64,000 nt of DNA from Bacillus sp. CGMCC 1.16541 (GCF_003184905.1 NZ_QFRU01000005.1:124001-188000), one strand, 5' to 3'; positions 27,821 to 39,545 are shown, counted from the first letter of the stretch. Numbers and translations: made by a program. Notes: generated by a model not told the origin, from the letters alone.

Positions 27821-29164
27821 TTACACCTGCTTTCGTAAACATGCAATATAAAATCCATCACTATGTTGTTGGTCCGGAAGTAGCTGGATTTGACCATGTT
27901 TAACGTTTTGTTTAAGTTTCTCCGGTACTCTATCTATGAACGTTTCATCTTCTTTAAACTCATTATTTCTTTGTAGAAACGCTTGTACAACATCACTGTT
28001 TTCTTCTTGATCAATGGTACATGTACTATACACTAGTATACCATTACTTTTCAAAAGAGGAGCGACTGCTTCTAGTATTTGAAGTTGTATACGCGAGAGC
28101 TGATCAACGTCGCTTTCTGTTTTTACATATTTTAAATCTGGCTTTCTTCTCATGACACCAAAACCTGAGCAAGGAGCATCTACTAGAATTCGGTCAAAAC
28201 TTTCTTTTATAAATGCATTGCCAGCTTTTCGGCTATCTAAAACGGTCGGTTCAATGTTACTTAATTGTAAGCGTGACGCTTGTTCTGCTATTAGCTTCAC
28301 CTTATGATCATGGATATCTAGTGAAACCACTTTTCCTGTACCGTTTAAAAGTTCCGCAATGTGAGTAGACTTACCACCAGGTGCTGCACAACTATCTAAA
28401 ATTGTTTCATTTTCTGCAACATTTAGGGCATGTGCAACCAGCATCGAACTTTCATCTTGAACAGTAAACATTCCTGTTTTGAATGCTTGTGTATAAGCGG
28501 CATTTCCCTTTTGTACTTCTAATGCTTCAGGAGCAAATTCTCCCTGTTCAACCATAATGCCTTCTTCTTGTAATTGAGACTTTACCTCTTCGACTGTAAA
28601 CCTTGCTGTATTTACACGAATGGTTTGTTTTGGTGCTGTTAAATTCGCCAAACAAATCTCTTTTGTACGCTCAATCCCGTATTGCTCTGACCATCGTTTA
28701 ACAAGCCACAAAGGATGACTTGTTTCAATCGCTACTCGCTCTAATGGATCGTGAATCTCATCAAACGACCTTACTCCTTCACGTTGAATGCTTCGCAACA
28801 CTCCATTTACCATCGAGGAAATCCCTCTGTGCCCTTTTTGCTTCGCAATTTCAACAGCCTCGTGAATAATGGCGCGATCAGGTACACGATCAAGATAGAT
28901 CATTTGATAAACTGATAAGCGTAATAATACACGAACCCATAATTGTAACTTTTTCGGGCTCTTAATAAACGGTTCTAAATAATAGTCTAACGTATCACGC
29001 CTTTGAATCGTTCCATATACAATTTCCGTCAACAGCCCTGCGTCTTTGCCTCGAATTTCATGCTTTTCAATACTTTTATTTAATAACAAATTACTAAACG
29101 CTTGGTTTTTCTCAATGGAAAGCAAAATGTCAAGAGCAACGTTTCTTACATTATACCCGCTCAT
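27821..29164 (-). CDS. rsmB: 16S rRNA cytosine-C5 methyltransferase RsmB
   Basis: RsmB makes m5C967 in 16S rRNA. The 447-residue protein has an N-terminal NusB-like helical domain (about 1-140) and a C-terminal SAM-dependent methylase with the SAM loop [23 protein letters not shown] and the catalytic cysteine in [10 protein letters not shown]. It overlaps the end of fmt by 14 bases with TTAGGAGAACAG as ribosome-binding site. The fmt-rsmB-rlmN order is standard. Confidence 0.97.
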   Translation of the reverse strand: MSGYNVRNVALDILLSIEKNQAFSNLLLNKSIEKHEIRGKDAGLLTEIVYGTIQRRDTLDYYLEPFIKSPKKLQLWVRVLLRLSVYQMIYLDRVPDRAIIHEAVEIAKQKGHRGISSMVNGVLRSIQREGVRSFDEIHDPLERVAIETSHPLWLVKRWSEQYGIERTKEICLANLTAPKQTIRVNTARFTVEEVKSQLQEEGIMVEQGEFAPEALEVQKGNAAYTQAFKTGMFTVQDESSMLVAHALNVAENETILDSCAAPGGKSTHIAELLNGTGKVVSLDIHDHKVKLIAEQASRLQLSNIEPTVLDSRKAGNAFIKESFDRILVDAPCSGFGVMRRKPDLKYVKTESDVDQLSRIQLQILEAVAPLLKSNGILVYSTCTIDQEENSDVVQAFLQRNNEFKEDETFIDRVPEKLKQNVKHGQIQLLPDQQHSDGFYIACLRKQV

Positions 29165-30104
29165 TCTGTTCTCCTAACTTCGTTCCTACTTCGATGTTTG
29201 TGCCGCGTAAAAACTGTTCAGCATCCATTCTTTTCTTTCCTGCAGGCTGTATATCTGTTAACTTAATTGCCGTTTGGTTACCAGTTACAACAACAATCCC
29301 ATCAGAATCAATTGTGACAATTGTACCTGGATCTGCATCTGTTGGAGATTTCACTTTTTCTCCCCACCATACTTTTATTACTTTTCCTTCTAACGACGTA
29401 TAAGCAACGGGCCAAGGATGTAAACCACGAATGTGATTGTAAATTTCTTCCCCAGTGCGACTCCAATCGATTTTCTCTTGTTCTCGCTTAATGTTATAAG
29501 CAAATGTCGCCTTTTCATTGTCTTGCGGAATAGGTGTCAAGTTACCTTCTAGCAATGTTGGCACTGTCTGTGATAATAACTTTGCACCAGCTTCTGATAG
29601 TTTGTCGTGTAAGGTTCCCACGTGGTCGTTCTCTTCAATGGGCACTTCAACAGTAGTTAAAATATCGCCCGCATCTAGTTTTTCAACCATATACATAATG
29701 GTTACACCTGTTTTTTCTTTCCCTTGTAAAATAGAATAGTGAATTGGTGCACCACCACGTAGCTCGGGTAAAAGAGAAGCATGAACATTGATACAACCAT
29801 GTTGTGGAGCATCTAAAATTGCTTTGGGTAAAATTTGCCCAAACGCAGCTGTGACAATTAAATCTGGCTTATAAGCTAATACTTTTTCATATTCTTCTTC
29901 TAACCGAATCTTTTCAGGTTGCAGCACCGGGATACCATGCTTTTCAGCTTCTACTTTCACTGGCGGTGGCGTTAATACTTTTTTGCGACCTTTTGGGCGA
30001 TCTGGCTGCGTAACCACCGCGGAAATATGATATCCATCTTTAATTAGCGTTTGTAAAACTGGAACAGAAAAGTCGGGTGTTCCCATAAATACAATGTTAG
30101 TCAT
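29151..30104 (-). CDS. fmt: Methionyl-tRNA formyltransferase
   Basis: Fmt formylates initiator Met-tRNA with 10-formyltetrahydrofolate. The 317-residue enzyme has the N-terminal hydrolase fold with [12 protein letters not shown], the catalytic [12 protein letters not shown] (about 109-120) and the [13 protein letters not shown] segment, and a C-terminal OB-like domain that binds tRNA. It starts 3 bases after def, whose enzyme removes the formyl group again. Confidence 0.97.
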   Translation of the reverse strand: MTNIVFMGTPDFSVPVLQTLIKDGYHISAVVTQPDRPKGRKKVLTPPPVKVEAEKHGIPVLQPEKIRLEEEYEKVLAYKPDLIVTAAFGQILPKAILDAPQHGCINVHASLLPELRGGAPIHYSILQGKEKTGVTIMYMVEKLDAGDILTTVEVPIEENDHVGTLHDKLSEAGAKLLSQTVPTLLEGNLTPIPQDNEKATFAYNIKREQEKIDWSRTGEEIYNHIRGLHPWPVAYTSLEGKVIKVWWGEKVKSPTDADPGTIVTIDSDGIVVVTGNQTAIKLTDIQPAGKKRMDAEQFLRGTNIEVGTKLGEQNERV

Positions 30105-30107
30105 AAA

Positions 30108-30587
30108 TTAATTCTCTCCTTTTAGCTCATCTTCTTCATAATATTGAGTCACTTTCTCTGTAAACAACACACCGTGCAAGTGATCAATTTCATGTTGAAT
30201 AGCACGTGCTAAAAACCCTCTCGCTTCTAAAGTAAAAGGTTTACCACGACGATTGAGCGCTTTGACTTTAATGTGATTCGCACGGGTTACATCACCAAAA
30301 AGGCCCGGAAAACTAAGGCAGCCTTCAGGACCTGTTTGCTCACCATACTCTTCAATAATGACCGGGTTAATTAGTTCAATTTTCCCGTGGCGATCATCAA
30401 TATCAACAATCGCAATTTGTTGCGAAATACCAACTTGTGGAGCAGCTAATCCAACTCCATCCGCTTCAAGCATTAAATCATACATACCATTTAACAATTT
30501 AATTAGCTTATTATCGAACAGTTTAACAGGCTCACATTTTGTTTCAAGCACTTCATTAGGATAATAAACTAAGTTTAATTTAGCCAA
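30108..30587 (-). CDS. def: Peptide deformylase, TTG start
   Basis: Def removes the formyl group from nascent protein N termini. All three metal-site motifs are present: GVGLAAPQVG, EGCLSFP with the cysteine ligand, and HEIDHLHG with the two histidines and the catalytic glutamate. The longest ORF begins at 30629, but AGGAGGTTACACA stands seven bases before a TTG at 30585-30587, and from there the protein (159 residues) aligns with the usual start. It is located between priA and fmt. Confidence 0.95.
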   Translation of the reverse strand: MAKLNLVYYPNEVLETKCEPVKLFDNKLIKLLNGMYDLMLEADGVGLAAPQVGISQQIAIVDIDDRHGKIELINPVIIEEYGEQTGPEGCLSFPGLFGDVTRANHIKVKALNRRGKPFTLEARGFLARAIQHEIDHLHGVLFTEKVTQYYEEDELKGEN

Positions 30588-30642
30588 TGTGTAACCTCCT
30601 ATGTTTGTTTTATTTAGTTCCACAGTCATTAACTATCCATAT

Positions 30643-33057
30643 TTACATCATTGAATACGGATGTAAATCGATTGTAATCGTCAAGTTATTTTGTTGGACT
30701 TCCTCTTGATAACGTTCAAGAACGTATTTCAAAAGAGGAATCAATCTCGGTTCCAGCTTGTATTTTATCATGCATTGATATCGATATCTATCTTTTATCT
30801 TTGCGATTGGAGATGTAACCGGACCCAATACAATCGTTTGACTTGAAAGGTGTTGTTTTAAGTATTGACCAATCTTGTCAGTAACCGATACAACTTTCGT
30901 TACATTTTCATGGGAAACTGTCAGCAGAGCTAAATAATAAAACGGCGGATAACGATGAAGCTTCCTTGTCATCATTTCTTGCTCATAAAACGTATCATAA
31001 TCATGGTGACTAGCTAATTGGATACTATAATGTTCAGGGGTATACGTTTGAATGACTACCTCTCCAGGAAGTGTGTGTCTCCCCGCACGCCCGCTTACTT
31101 GTGTTAACAATTGAAACGTTTTTTCAGATGCACGAAAGTCTGGTAAATGAAGCATTGTATCCGCTGATAGGACACCTACTAGCGTGACATTTGGAAAGTC
31201 GAGTCCTTTGGCAATCATTTGGGTACCTAACAAAATTTGCGCCTCTCCGTTCCCAAACTTATTTAACAACCGCTCGTGAGCACCTTTTCGACTTGTTGTA
31301 TCGACATCCATTCTTACAACGGTCGCTTCTGGTAACACTTTTGTTAACTCTTCTTCAACTTTTTGTGTGCCTGTACCAAAGAAACGGATATGATCACTAT
31401 TACACTCAGGACACACAGTATGTGTCGCCTGTTCAAAGCCACAGTAATGGCATTTTAACCGATCCTGATACCGATGATACGTTAAAGAAATCTCACAATG
31501 TGGACAAGAATGGACAAAACCACAATCACGGCACATGACAAACGATGAATGTCCTCTTTTATTAAGGAACAATACAATTTGCTCCCCTTTTTCCAAACGA
31601 TCTTGTATCTTCTCAAAAAGCAACGTCGAAAACATAGAACGATTTCCATTACGAAGCTCTTCACGCATATCGACAATATCAACAGCAGGTAGAGCTGAGT
31701 TATTCATTCTTTTTGATAAAGTAAGTAATTCATATACTCCTTTTTGTGCCCTTGCAAAAGATTCTAATGTTGGTGTTGCACTCCCTAGAATCACTGGACA
31801 ACCATGATGTTCCCCACGATAGATAGCCACATCACGAGTATGGTAACGAGGGTTTTCTTCTTGCTTATAGCTTGTTTCATGTTCTTCATCAATAATAATA
31901 ATGCCTAAGTTTTTAAAAGGCGCAAATACAGCAGACCTCGCCCCAACAACAACCGACACTTCTTTACGTTGAATTTTACGCCACTCATCGTATTTCTCAC
32001 CTGTTGAAAGTCCACTATGTAAAACCGCTACCTTTGACCCAAAACGCCCTTTAAATCGTTTAACCATTTGCGGTGTCAAAGAAATTTCAGGCACAAGCAT
32101 AATCGCTTCTTTCCCCGCTTGCAATACCTTATCGATGGATTGTAAGTATACTTCTGTCTTTCCACTACCAGTTACGCCATACATTAAAAAGACGTCATGC
32201 TTATCTTCTTCAATGTGCTTTAAGATAGGAGTAATAGCTTTTGTTTGTTCATCTGTTAAAGCAAATGGTTGTGAAGGGGTAAAAGATGCATCATCATAAG
32301 GATTCCGATATACTTCAAGTTCTGTTTCTTTCAATAACTTCTTTTCGACTAAGGATTTAATGGGTGCTTGAGTTACTTGGAGTTGCTCCATTAAATCTTT
32401 CAATTTAATCTCCCGCGGATGTTGAACAAAAAATGAGAGTACGTGCTTTTGCTTTTCAGCTTGCTTTGGCAGCTCATCGATTTGATTTTGCAACTCGTCT
32501 TTTGAAGCGGCTGGTTGAATCGCTTTAACCAGTTTTTTATTTCCACGATTTTTCACAAGATAGACAACTTCTAGCAATCCCTTTTGAATATCTCGATAAA
32601 AGGCAGCAGCTGCATCCGTTTTCTCGACTTCACTCCAGCGAATAGCATTCTTTTTTAAAAAGAATGGTTGCACCTTTTCATGTAACGTTTCAATAAATTG
32701 TTCATTCACGAGTGTAATTTCTTTATCATACTTTGCTTTCATTGCCGCAGGTAGCATTGCTTGAAACGCAGAAATAGCAAAGCATAACGTTCGCTCTGTA
32801 AGCCATTCTCCTAGTTCTAACAATTCACTTGTTAAAACTGGTGTTAAATCGACCATCTCATGTATAGATCGAAGGCGCTTCACATCAGTTTCTTCCTTTA
32901 ATCCAATAACAAACCCTTGTATCTTTCGAGGTCCAAACGGAACAATCACTCTCATTCCTGGTTGAATAATGCCTTGCCATTTATCAGGAACAGCATAATC
33001 AAACGCACGGTCTGTTTGTTTGGTCGCCACATCCACAATGACGCTCGCTATCTTCAT
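30643..33057 (-). CDS. priA: Primosomal protein N' (replication restart helicase PriA)
   Basis: PriA recognises stalled forks and reloads the replicative helicase. The 804-residue protein has the N-terminal DNA-binding domains, then Walker A GVTGSGKTE near 295, the IIDEEHE box, and eight cysteines in two zinc pairs (CRDCGFVHSCPHC and CHYCGFEQATHTVCPEC) inserted in the helicase core. SGRAGR is motif VI. It overlaps the end of coaBC by 4 bases (ATGA). Confidence 0.98.
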   Translation of the reverse strand: MKIASVIVDVATKQTDRAFDYAVPDKWQGIIQPGMRVIVPFGPRKIQGFVIGLKEETDVKRLRSIHEMVDLTPVLTSELLELGEWLTERTLCFAISAFQAMLPAAMKAKYDKEITLVNEQFIETLHEKVQPFFLKKNAIRWSEVEKTDAAAAFYRDIQKGLLEVVYLVKNRGNKKLVKAIQPAASKDELQNQIDELPKQAEKQKHVLSFFVQHPREIKLKDLMEQLQVTQAPIKSLVEKKLLKETELEVYRNPYDDASFTPSQPFALTDEQTKAITPILKHIEEDKHDVFLMYGVTGSGKTEVYLQSIDKVLQAGKEAIMLVPEISLTPQMVKRFKGRFGSKVAVLHSGLSTGEKYDEWRKIQRKEVSVVVGARSAVFAPFKNLGIIIIDEEHETSYKQEENPRYHTRDVAIYRGEHHGCPVILGSATPTLESFARAQKGVYELLTLSKRMNNSALPAVDIVDMREELRNGNRSMFSTLLFEKIQDRLEKGEQIVLFLNKRGHSSFVMCRDCGFVHSCPHCEISLTYHRYQDRLKCHYCGFEQATHTVCPECNSDHIRFFGTGTQKVEEELTKVLPEATVVRMDVDTTSRKGAHERLLNKFGNGEAQILLGTQMIAKGLDFPNVTLVGVLSADTMLHLPDFRASEKTFQLLTQVSGRAGRHTLPGEVVIQTYTPEHYSIQLASHHDYDTFYEQEMMTRKLHRYPPFYYLALLTVSHENVTKVVSVTDKIGQYLKQHLSSQTIVLGPVTSPIAKIKDRYRYQCMIKYKLEPRLIPLLKYVLERYQEEVQQNNLTITIDLHPYSMM

Positions 33058-34268
33058 TCATGTAACCCTTTCATCATTAATTTCACTTCATGTAATACAT
33101 TCTTGGCTACTTCATGTTTTGTTAAAAGTGGAAACTGTTTTTTCTCACCTGTTCGTTTATAGAAAGTAACGACGTTCGTATCTACCCCAAATCCTGCACC
33201 TTCTTCGGTTACATTATTGGCTACAATCATATCTAAATTTTTCTTTTGAAGCTTTTGTTGGGCATACTCATCTACTTTCTCTGTTTCCGCTGCAAACCCA
33301 ATGAGCAATTGATGCTCTTTTCGTTCACCTAATGTTTTTAAGATATCTTGTGTGCGTTCAAGTTCAATAATGGCTTCGCCTGGCTTCTTTTTCATCTTTT
33401 GTTCATGTACATGTTTTGGACGATAATCTGCTACAGCAGCTGACTTGATCACAACATCCATTGTGTGATATCGCTCTATTACCTCTTCGTACATTTCTTG
33501 TGCACTATCCACTTTCACAACTTCGACTCCTGCAGGATATGGAATATTTGTCGGTCCTGTCACCAATGTCACATTGGCTCCTTGCTTTGCCGCTTCTCGT
33601 GCAATGGCATATCCCATTTTTCCTGTTGAGCGATTTGTGATAAACCGTACAGGGTCAATTCTCTCTTTCGTTGGACCCGCTGTAATTAGGACCTTAACAC
33701 CTTGTAAACTCTTCTTATCTTCTTGTTGGCTTGTAAAATACCTCGTTAACACACTAACAATTGTTTCAGGCTCTTCCAGTCTTCCTTTTCCAACGTATCC
33801 ACAAGCTAAATAACCTTCACCTGGCTCTAAAAACTGATAACCAAAAGAAGCTAATGTACTCATATTCTTCTTTACAGCAGGGTGATCATACATATGAACA
33901 TTCATCGCTGGCGCAATCCAAACAGGCGCCGTCGCCGCAAGCAGTGTTGTTGATATCATCTCATCTGCAAGACCGTTGGCTAACTTTCCAATGATATTTG
34001 CTGTTGCTGGTGCTACTAAAATAAGATCTGGCCAATCAGCTAAGTCAATATGAGCAATTACTTCTGGATTTTTTTCATCAAATGTATCTGTATAGACAGG
34101 ATTTCGAGACAGTGCTTGGAATGTGAGTGGTGTAACAAATTCACATGCCGACGGTGTCATCATCACTTTCACCTCTGCACCCGCTTGAACTAATTTACTT
34201 GTTAATGCAGCTGCTTTATAGACAGCAATGCCTCCACTTACACATAGTAAAATACGTTTACCTTTCAT
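33054..34268 (-). CDS. coaBC: Bifunctional phosphopantothenoylcysteine decarboxylase / synthetase CoaBC
   Basis: CoaBC carries out two successive steps of coenzyme A synthesis: joining of cysteine to phosphopantothenate, then decarboxylation to phosphopantetheine. The N-terminal flavoprotein CoaC domain (about 1-185) shows GGIAVYKAA, the catalytic histidine in HIDLADW and PAMNVHMYDHP. The CoaB domain (about 190-404) shows ITAGPTKERIDPVRFITN, STGKMGYAIA and AAVADYRP. Length is normal at 404 residues. It follows rpoZ after a terminator and a 165-base gap. Its promoter is not clear. Confidence 0.97.
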   Translation of the reverse strand: MKGKRILLCVSGGIAVYKAAALTSKLVQAGAEVKVMMTPSACEFVTPLTFQALSRNPVYTDTFDEKNPEVIAHIDLADWPDLILVAPATANIIGKLANGLADEMISTTLLAATAPVWIAPAMNVHMYDHPAVKKNMSTLASFGYQFLEPGEGYLACGYVGKGRLEEPETIVSVLTRYFTSQQEDKKSLQGVKVLITAGPTKERIDPVRFITNRSTGKMGYAIAREAAKQGANVTLVTGPTNIPYPAGVEVVKVDSAQEMYEEVIERYHTMDVVIKSAAVADYRPKHVHEQKMKKKPGEAIIELERTQDILKTLGERKEHQLLIGFAAETEKVDEYAQQKLQKKNLDMIVANNVTEEGAGFGVDTNVVTFYKRTGEKKQFPLLTKHEVAKNVLHEVKLMMKGLHE

Positions 34269-34389
34269 ATCATTATCCCCTATCCTTTACGTATCAACGA
34301 ATGTCTTTTGAATTACTTATTCACATAAGTTTTACTTTAAAGTTTGAACGAGCTTGAAATGATGGTCAAGTAAAAAGTTTAAAACTCAA

Positions 34390-34425
34390 AAAAATAACAA
34401 CCTATCAAATAGGTTGTTATTTTAA
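34390..34425 (-). terminator. Terminator after rpoZ
   Basis: AAATAACAACCTAT and ATAGGTTGTTATTT pair across a 3-4 base loop and run into TTTT on the minus strand, 11 bases beyond rpoZ. Confidence 0.85.
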
Positions 34426-34433
34426 CATGTGAC

Positions 34434-34664
34434 TTACTCACCTAATTCGTCAGAACCATTGTCTTCCTTTGTTGATGTTGTATAGTGCAACATTTCCGCA
34501 TTAATTTCCTCTAAAGCTTTACCAACATGTTTATGAGAAACAGGCTTTGCAATTTCACTATTATCATTTACTTGTAATTGACGCGCACGTTTCGCTGCTA
34601 CCGTTACAAGTGTATATTTTGAATCTAACTTTTGCATTAATGAATCAATAGATGGATAAAGCAT
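34434..34664 (-). CDS. rpoZ: DNA-directed RNA polymerase omega subunit
   Basis: Omega helps fold and assemble the beta-prime subunit of RNA polymerase. The 76-residue protein begins [20 protein letters not shown] and has the conserved AAKRARQL, followed by a charged tail. It starts 2 bases after gmk, in the same arrangement as in B. subtilis, and is followed by a terminator that ends the yloC-remA-gmk-rpoZ unit. Confidence 0.96.
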   Translation of the reverse strand: MLYPSIDSLMQKLDSKYTLVTVAAKRARQLQVNDNSEIAKPVSHKHVGKALEEINAEMLHYTTSTKEDNGSDELGE

Positions 34665-34666
34665 AA

Positions 34667-35293
<627 letters not shown>

Positions 35294-35554
35294 CTACCCT
35301 TCTAATAGATCTTCTTTATTCGTTAGTCGCTGTGACACAGTCTCAGGTTGTACAGGAGCTAACACCACGTGATCGCTGTCCATAATAATAACAGATCGCG
35401 TTTTTCTCCCTAATGTCGCATCAATTAATGTTCCTCTATCTTTAGCATCTTGCACAATACGCTTAATGGGTGCAGATTCTGGATGAACAACTGAAATCAT
35501 GCGGCTTGAAGAAATAAAATTACCAAAACCTATATTAATTAATTTACCGCTCAT
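35294..35554 (-). CDS. remA: Extracellular matrix regulator RemA
   Basis: RemA (YlzA) is a DNA-binding regulator that in B. subtilis activates biofilm matrix operons and genes for osmoprotection; it forms ring-like oligomers. The 86-residue product (family DUF370) has the conserved [27 protein letters not shown] region (about 6-32) and [24 protein letters not shown] near 50-73. It is located between yloC and gmk, its standard place. Targets here cannot be judged from the window. Confidence 0.95.
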   Translation of the reverse strand: MSGKLINIGFGNFISSSRMISVVHPESAPIKRIVQDAKDRGTLIDATLGRKTRSVIIMDSDHVVLAPVQPETVSQRLTNKEDLLEG

Positions 35555-35622
35555 TAATCAATATGCCTCCTATTGTATCTCCAAATGTATAATTAGTCAC
35601 TTATTCACTCAAATGAACGTCA

Positions 35623-36498
35623 TTATTCAACATTTTGGACTTGTTCTTTAATTCGTTCAAGTTCGCTTTTCATTTCAATGACATACTGAGCAATTTCTCC
35701 GTGGTTTGCTTTCGCACCAATCGTGTTCATTTCTCGATTTAGCTCTTGAACCAAAAAATCGAGCTTGCGCCCAACAAGGTCTCCTTCATTCATCGATTTT
35801 GCAAATTGAGACACATGACTTTGAATACGTATTAACTCTTCATTAATATCTGACTTATCAGCGAAGATTGCAACTTCTGTTAACACTCGCTGCTCATCAA
35901 ACATTTCATTTACATACTCTTGAAGCTTACGTTTAATTTTCTCTTTATATTGCTCAGATACAGACGGAGCTAATTGGAAAATTTGATCTCTTAAACGACT
36001 AATTTTATTTAAATGTGAAAATAGATCTTCTTGAAGTTCCTCTCCTTCAATCTGTCTCATCTGAACAAGCTGTTCTACCGCTTGGTTTACAGCTTGAAGG
36101 ACAAGGTCATAAATAGGAGTTTGGTCTGTTTCTTCTTCAATAGTTGTTAAAACGTCTGTCATATGGAGAATGTCTTGCAACTTTATATCATCAGAAATCT
36201 TATACTTTTCTTTTGTGCCTTGCAAGACTTGAATATATTGATCGAGAAGATGAAAGTCTGCTTGAAGTTTTTTTGGGGCCATTCCTTCACCAGAAACGGT
36301 CACAAACACTTCGACTCTACCTCTTTTTATGTATGTTTGAATGATCTTTTTGACTTTGTCTTCTATTTCCATTAATTGTCTAGGCATACGGATATTCATT
36401 TCACAAAAACGGTGGTTAACAGATTTCATTTCTACTGTTACAGCGTACTGCTGATTCTCCGCTTTACCTCTGCCAAAACCTGTCATACTTTTTATCAT
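35623..36498 (-). CDS. yloC: YicC/YloC family endoribonuclease
   Basis: A 291-residue member of the YicC family, reported in B. subtilis and E. coli to be an endoribonuclease that affects small-RNA and mRNA decay. The N-terminal signature MIKSMTGFGRG and the KSVNHRFCEMNIRMPR region (about 32-47) are present; the C-terminal DUF1732 segment has GRKLDFLVQELNREMNTIGAKA. The ORF extends eight codons upstream, but GTGGATGTGATAACG precedes the ATG at 36498. It is the first gene of the yloC-remA-gmk-rpoZ unit. Confidence 0.93.
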   Translation of the reverse strand: MIKSMTGFGRGKAENQQYAVTVEMKSVNHRFCEMNIRMPRQLMEIEDKVKKIIQTYIKRGRVEVFVTVSGEGMAPKKLQADFHLLDQYIQVLQGTKEKYKISDDIKLQDILHMTDVLTTIEEETDQTPIYDLVLQAVNQAVEQLVQMRQIEGEELQEDLFSHLNKISRLRDQIFQLAPSVSEQYKEKIKRKLQEYVNEMFDEQRVLTEVAIFADKSDINEELIRIQSHVSQFAKSMNEGDLVGRKLDFLVQELNREMNTIGAKANHGEIAQYVIEMKSELERIKEQVQNVE

Positions 36499-36589
36499 CG
36501 TTATCACATCCACTATGTACATCTTACATAAAAAGCAATCTAAAAGAAAGTCTTAGTTCAAAAAAATCCACAGTTATCGAAGTGCATCC

Positions 36590-36672
36590 CCCCATCACAG
36601 AGGTATCAAGCACTTAGGGAGGCTGCTTGAGAAAAGATTGAAGTGGTTGAACTAACCGCTCAAGATTTCTCT
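36590..36672 (-). other. Two hairpins of unknown role in the yloC upstream gap
   Basis: On the minus strand TCAAGCA and TGCTTGA form a 7-bp stem around an 11-base loop (about 36617-36641 region), and immediately 5' GAGAAATCTTGAGCGGTT pairs imperfectly with AACCACTTCAATCTTTTCTC. They lie between the yloB terminator and yloC. No ribosome-binding site or ORF is associated, and neither is followed by a run of T. Confidence 0.4.
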
Positions 36673-36683
36673 CTTTTCATAAA

Positions 36684-36730
36684 AAAGCACCCCAAACGTT
36701 AGATTCGGTGTCTAACATTCGGGATGCACT
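36684..36730 (-). terminator. Terminator after the Ca2+-ATPase gene
   Basis: GCATCCCGAATGTTAGA and TCTAACGTTTGGGGTGC form a 17-bp stem with a few G-U pairs, followed by TTTTTT on the minus strand, about 40 bases after the stop of yloB. Confidence 0.85.
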
Positions 36731-36767
36731 TCACATTCTTGATGAAAACCATAATTCTATTTTGAGA

Positions 36768-39446
36768 TTATGACTTTTTTCTCGTTAATAAAGAGCCTGC
36801 TAACAAGAATGTTGGCACACTTGCTAGTCCTAAGATAATAAGCCATTCTCTTGGTGCAATTGGCATTGTATGGAAGATTGGTTGTAACGGCGGATAGTAA
36901 ATAACAACAAGCATAAGCAAGATGGATGAAATAACCGCACCCACTAAATATAAGTTTTCAAACGGATTTCGATCGAAAATAGATTTCTCACTACGACAAT
37001 CAAATACATGAATAAGTTGTGCCATTACAAGCGTTGCAAATGCAATGGTTTGTGCATATTCTAAATTCGCTGGTGTATTATCATACACAATCATAAATGC
37101 CGCTAATGTCACAACTCCAATTAGAAATCCACGGCTAATTACTTTCCATCCAAGCCCTCGTGCAAATACGCCTTCTTTAGGATGTCTCGGCTTCCGTTTC
37201 ATAACGTTCTCTTCCGGCTGATCTAACCCTAGTGCCATAGCTGGAAGTCCATCGGTTACTAAGTTTACCCATAAAATTTGAATAGGAACTAACGGTAAAG
37301 GTAGTGCTAATAACATTGCAAATAGCATAACAAGAATTTCTCCTACATTTGATGCTAGTAAGTAGCGAATAAACTTACGAATGTTTTCATAAATGTTTCG
37401 CCCTTCTTTTATCGCTGACTTAATCGTTGCAAAGTTGTCATCTAATAAAACAAGTGAAGAGGCTTCTTTCGCAACATCCGTTCCTGTAATCCCCATTGCA
37501 ATTCCAATGTCTGCTGCTTTAATAGCAGGAGCATCATTCACTCCATCACCTGTCATCGCTACAATATGTCCTCGTGCTTGCAATGCTTTGACAATTTTAA
37601 GTTTATGCTCAGGTGATACACGAGCGTATACATAGACGTCATCGACAATCTCTTCTAATTCTTCTGTTGTCATCTTTGATAACGTAGATCCCTCTAATAC
37701 TTTCCCACCAGGCTTTAAAATTCCAAGCTGAGAAGCAATGGCTTTTGCTGTAATGACGTGATCTCCTGTGATCATGACGGTCTTAATACCAGCTTGGTTA
37801 CACTCTTTTACGGCTTGCTTTACTTCTGGCCTTGGTGGATCAATCATACCTTGTAACCCTAAAAGAGTCAGGTTTCGTTCTGCATCATTTTCATTTATCA
37901 CCTTTTCATTCGGTGAAAGTTCACGAAATGCAATGGCGATTGTCCGTAACGCTTGACTAGCTAATCCATCAATGGCTCCTTTTACTTCGTTAGTCACATT
38001 CCCTGCGAGAAGTTGCCTTTTATTTCCCCATAAAATTTCTTTACTATTAACTAATAATACATCTGGAGCTCCTTTTGTGATGATATATTTTTTATTCGAT
38101 TGATCTTCTACAATGACACTCATCATTTTACGTGTAGAATCAAATGGAAACTCTTGTACAATTTTAAATTGAGCCTTTGCACTCGACTCATCTAAACCTG
38201 ACTTCATCGCTGCTACTAACAACGCTGCTTCTGTTGGATCTCCATCGATCATATAGTCATCATTTTTTCGAATAAGCTGAGTTTGGTTACAAAGCAAGCC
38301 AAATAGTAACAATTGTTGAAGTGGCTTCACGTCAGATGGATGAACTTTTCGGTCATCGATATAAAACTCACCTTTTGGTTCATACCCTGTTCCTGAAACG
38401 GTCCACGTCGTTCCTCCTGACCAAAGATGTGTAACAGTCATTTTATTTTGAGTCATCGTACCTGTTTTATCAGAACAAATAACAGACGCACACCCTAACG
38501 TTTCAACAGCTGGAAGTTTACGAACAATCGATTTTTGTTTAATCATTCGCTGTACACCTAATGAAAGAGCCACCGTTACAATCGCTGGTAATCCTTCAGG
38601 TATCGCTGCTACTGCCAACGATACACCTGCTAAGAACATTGTATAAAGATCATGTCCTTGAATAACTCCGACAACGACAACTAACATCGTTAAGAGCAAG
38701 GCCACAACAATTAAGATTTTACCAAGCTGCTCTAATTTTCGTTGTAGTGGTGTAATCATTGTTTCTGCGCTTTGAAGCAAGTTTGCAATTTGCCCCATAG
38801 CTGTATTCATACCTGTTCCTACAACGACCCCAATTCCGCTTCCTCTCGTAACCAATGTACCCATAAATGCCATATTTTCTTGATCACCGAGCGCAATCTC
38901 ATCTCCTGAAAGCGCTTGGGTTGTTTTGGCAACAGGTAATGATTCACCTGTTAATGCAGACTCTTCAATTTCTAAGCTTTTCGCTTCAATAATTCGAAGA
39001 TCCGCTCCAATTCTGTCCCCACTTGTAAATTTCACAATATCCCCTAAAACGAGCTCTTTTGATGTAACTTTGCGCCATTCTCCATTTCGCATAGCCATCA
39101 CTTGCGGAGCAGATAATTCTTTTAGTGCGTGCAGTGACTTTTCCGCACGCCGTTCTTGATAGAAGCCTAGACAACCATTTATAATCACAATGGCGATAAT
39201 AGCAATGGCGTCAATATATTCACCGAGCAAACCTGATATTAATGTAGCAGCTAACAGAACAAGAACCATAAAGTCTTTAAATTGCTCTAAAAACAAAAGA
39301 AGAGCAGACTGTTTTTCTCCTTCGTCTAACTCATTGAATCCATGCTCTTTTTGACGCGCTACGACATCTTGATCAGTAAGCCCGGTGTCCTTTTCTGTTT
39401 TTGTCATTTCTAATGTTGCTCGCTCACTTAATTCATACCATTTCAT
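36768..39446 (-). CDS. yloB: Cation-transporting P-type ATPase, SERCA-like Ca2+ pump (YloB)
   Basis: This 892-residue P2A-type ATPase probably exports or handles Ca2+, like YloB of B. subtilis, which is linked to sporulation. Order: N-terminal cation ATPase domain, paired helices (about 55-95), actuator loop with TGES at 166-169, two helices with the ion-binding PEGLP near 283, the phosphorylated Asp326 in CSDKTGTMT, nucleotide domain with KGAPD, hinge [10 protein letters not shown], and six C-terminal membrane helices (the ion site includes [10 protein letters not shown]). The motif has Met in place of the usual Leu of DKTGTLT, as I recall it also does in other YloB proteins. It diverges from rqcH. 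Confidence 0.93.
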   Translation of the reverse strand: MKWYELSERATLEMTKTEKDTGLTDQDVVARQKEHGFNELDEGEKQSALLLFLEQFKDFMVLVLLAATLISGLLGEYIDAIAIIAIVIINGCLGFYQERRAEKSLHALKELSAPQVMAMRNGEWRKVTSKELVLGDIVKFTSGDRIGADLRIIEAKSLEIEESALTGESLPVAKTTQALSGDEIALGDQENMAFMGTLVTRGSGIGVVVGTGMNTAMGQIANLLQSAETMITPLQRKLEQLGKILIVVALLLTMLVVVVGVIQGHDLYTMFLAGVSLAVAAIPEGLPAIVTVALSLGVQRMIKQKSIVRKLPAVETLGCASVICSDKTGTMTQNKMTVTHLWSGGTTWTVSGTGYEPKGEFYIDDRKVHPSDVKPLQQLLLFGLLCNQTQLIRKNDDYMIDGDPTEAALLVAAMKSGLDESSAKAQFKIVQEFPFDSTRKMMSVIVEDQSNKKYIITKGAPDVLLVNSKEILWGNKRQLLAGNVTNEVKGAIDGLASQALRTIAIAFRELSPNEKVINENDAERNLTLLGLQGMIDPPRPEVKQAVKECNQAGIKTVMITGDHVITAKAIASQLGILKPGGKVLEGSTLSKMTTEELEEIVDDVYVYARVSPEHKLKIVKALQARGHIVAMTGDGVNDAPAIKAADIGIAMGITGTDVAKEASSLVLLDDNFATIKSAIKEGRNIYENIRKFIRYLLASNVGEILVMLFAMLLALPLPLVPIQILWVNLVTDGLPAMALGLDQPEENVMKRKPRHPKEGVFARGLGWKVISRGFLIGVVTLAAFMIVYDNTPANLEYAQTIAFATLVMAQLIHVFDCRSEKSIFDRNPFENLYLVGAVISSILLMLVVIYYPPLQPIFHTMPIAPREWLIILGLASVPTFLLAGSLLTRKKS

Positions 39447-39516
39447 TGCATCCCTTCACACCCTTTTACATGAGTTCAATGTTTGCTAATTTATTGATGC
39501 TTATATGGTATGCTTA

Positions 39517-39545
39517 TTCAGACTCGTCCTAAAAAATGCTATACT
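39517..39545 (+). promoter_or_regulatory. Extended -10 sigma-A promoter for rqcH
   Basis: TTCAGA (39517-39522), a 17-base spacer ending in TGC, and TATACT (39540-39545) lie about 60 bases before the rqcH start. The TG one base upstream of the -10 compensates for the poor -35. Confidence 0.65.

Noticed and set aside
31191-31538. Open frame of 115 codons on the plus strand within priA
   Set aside because: It overlaps conserved PriA zinc-binding codons on the other strand and has no family likeness.
36768-39446. Altered phosphorylation motif (DKTGTMT) as a sign of an inactive pump
   Set aside because: The phosphorylated aspartate, TGES, and GDGVNDAP motifs are intact, and the Met substitution is, as far as I recall, shared by YloB-type pumps.
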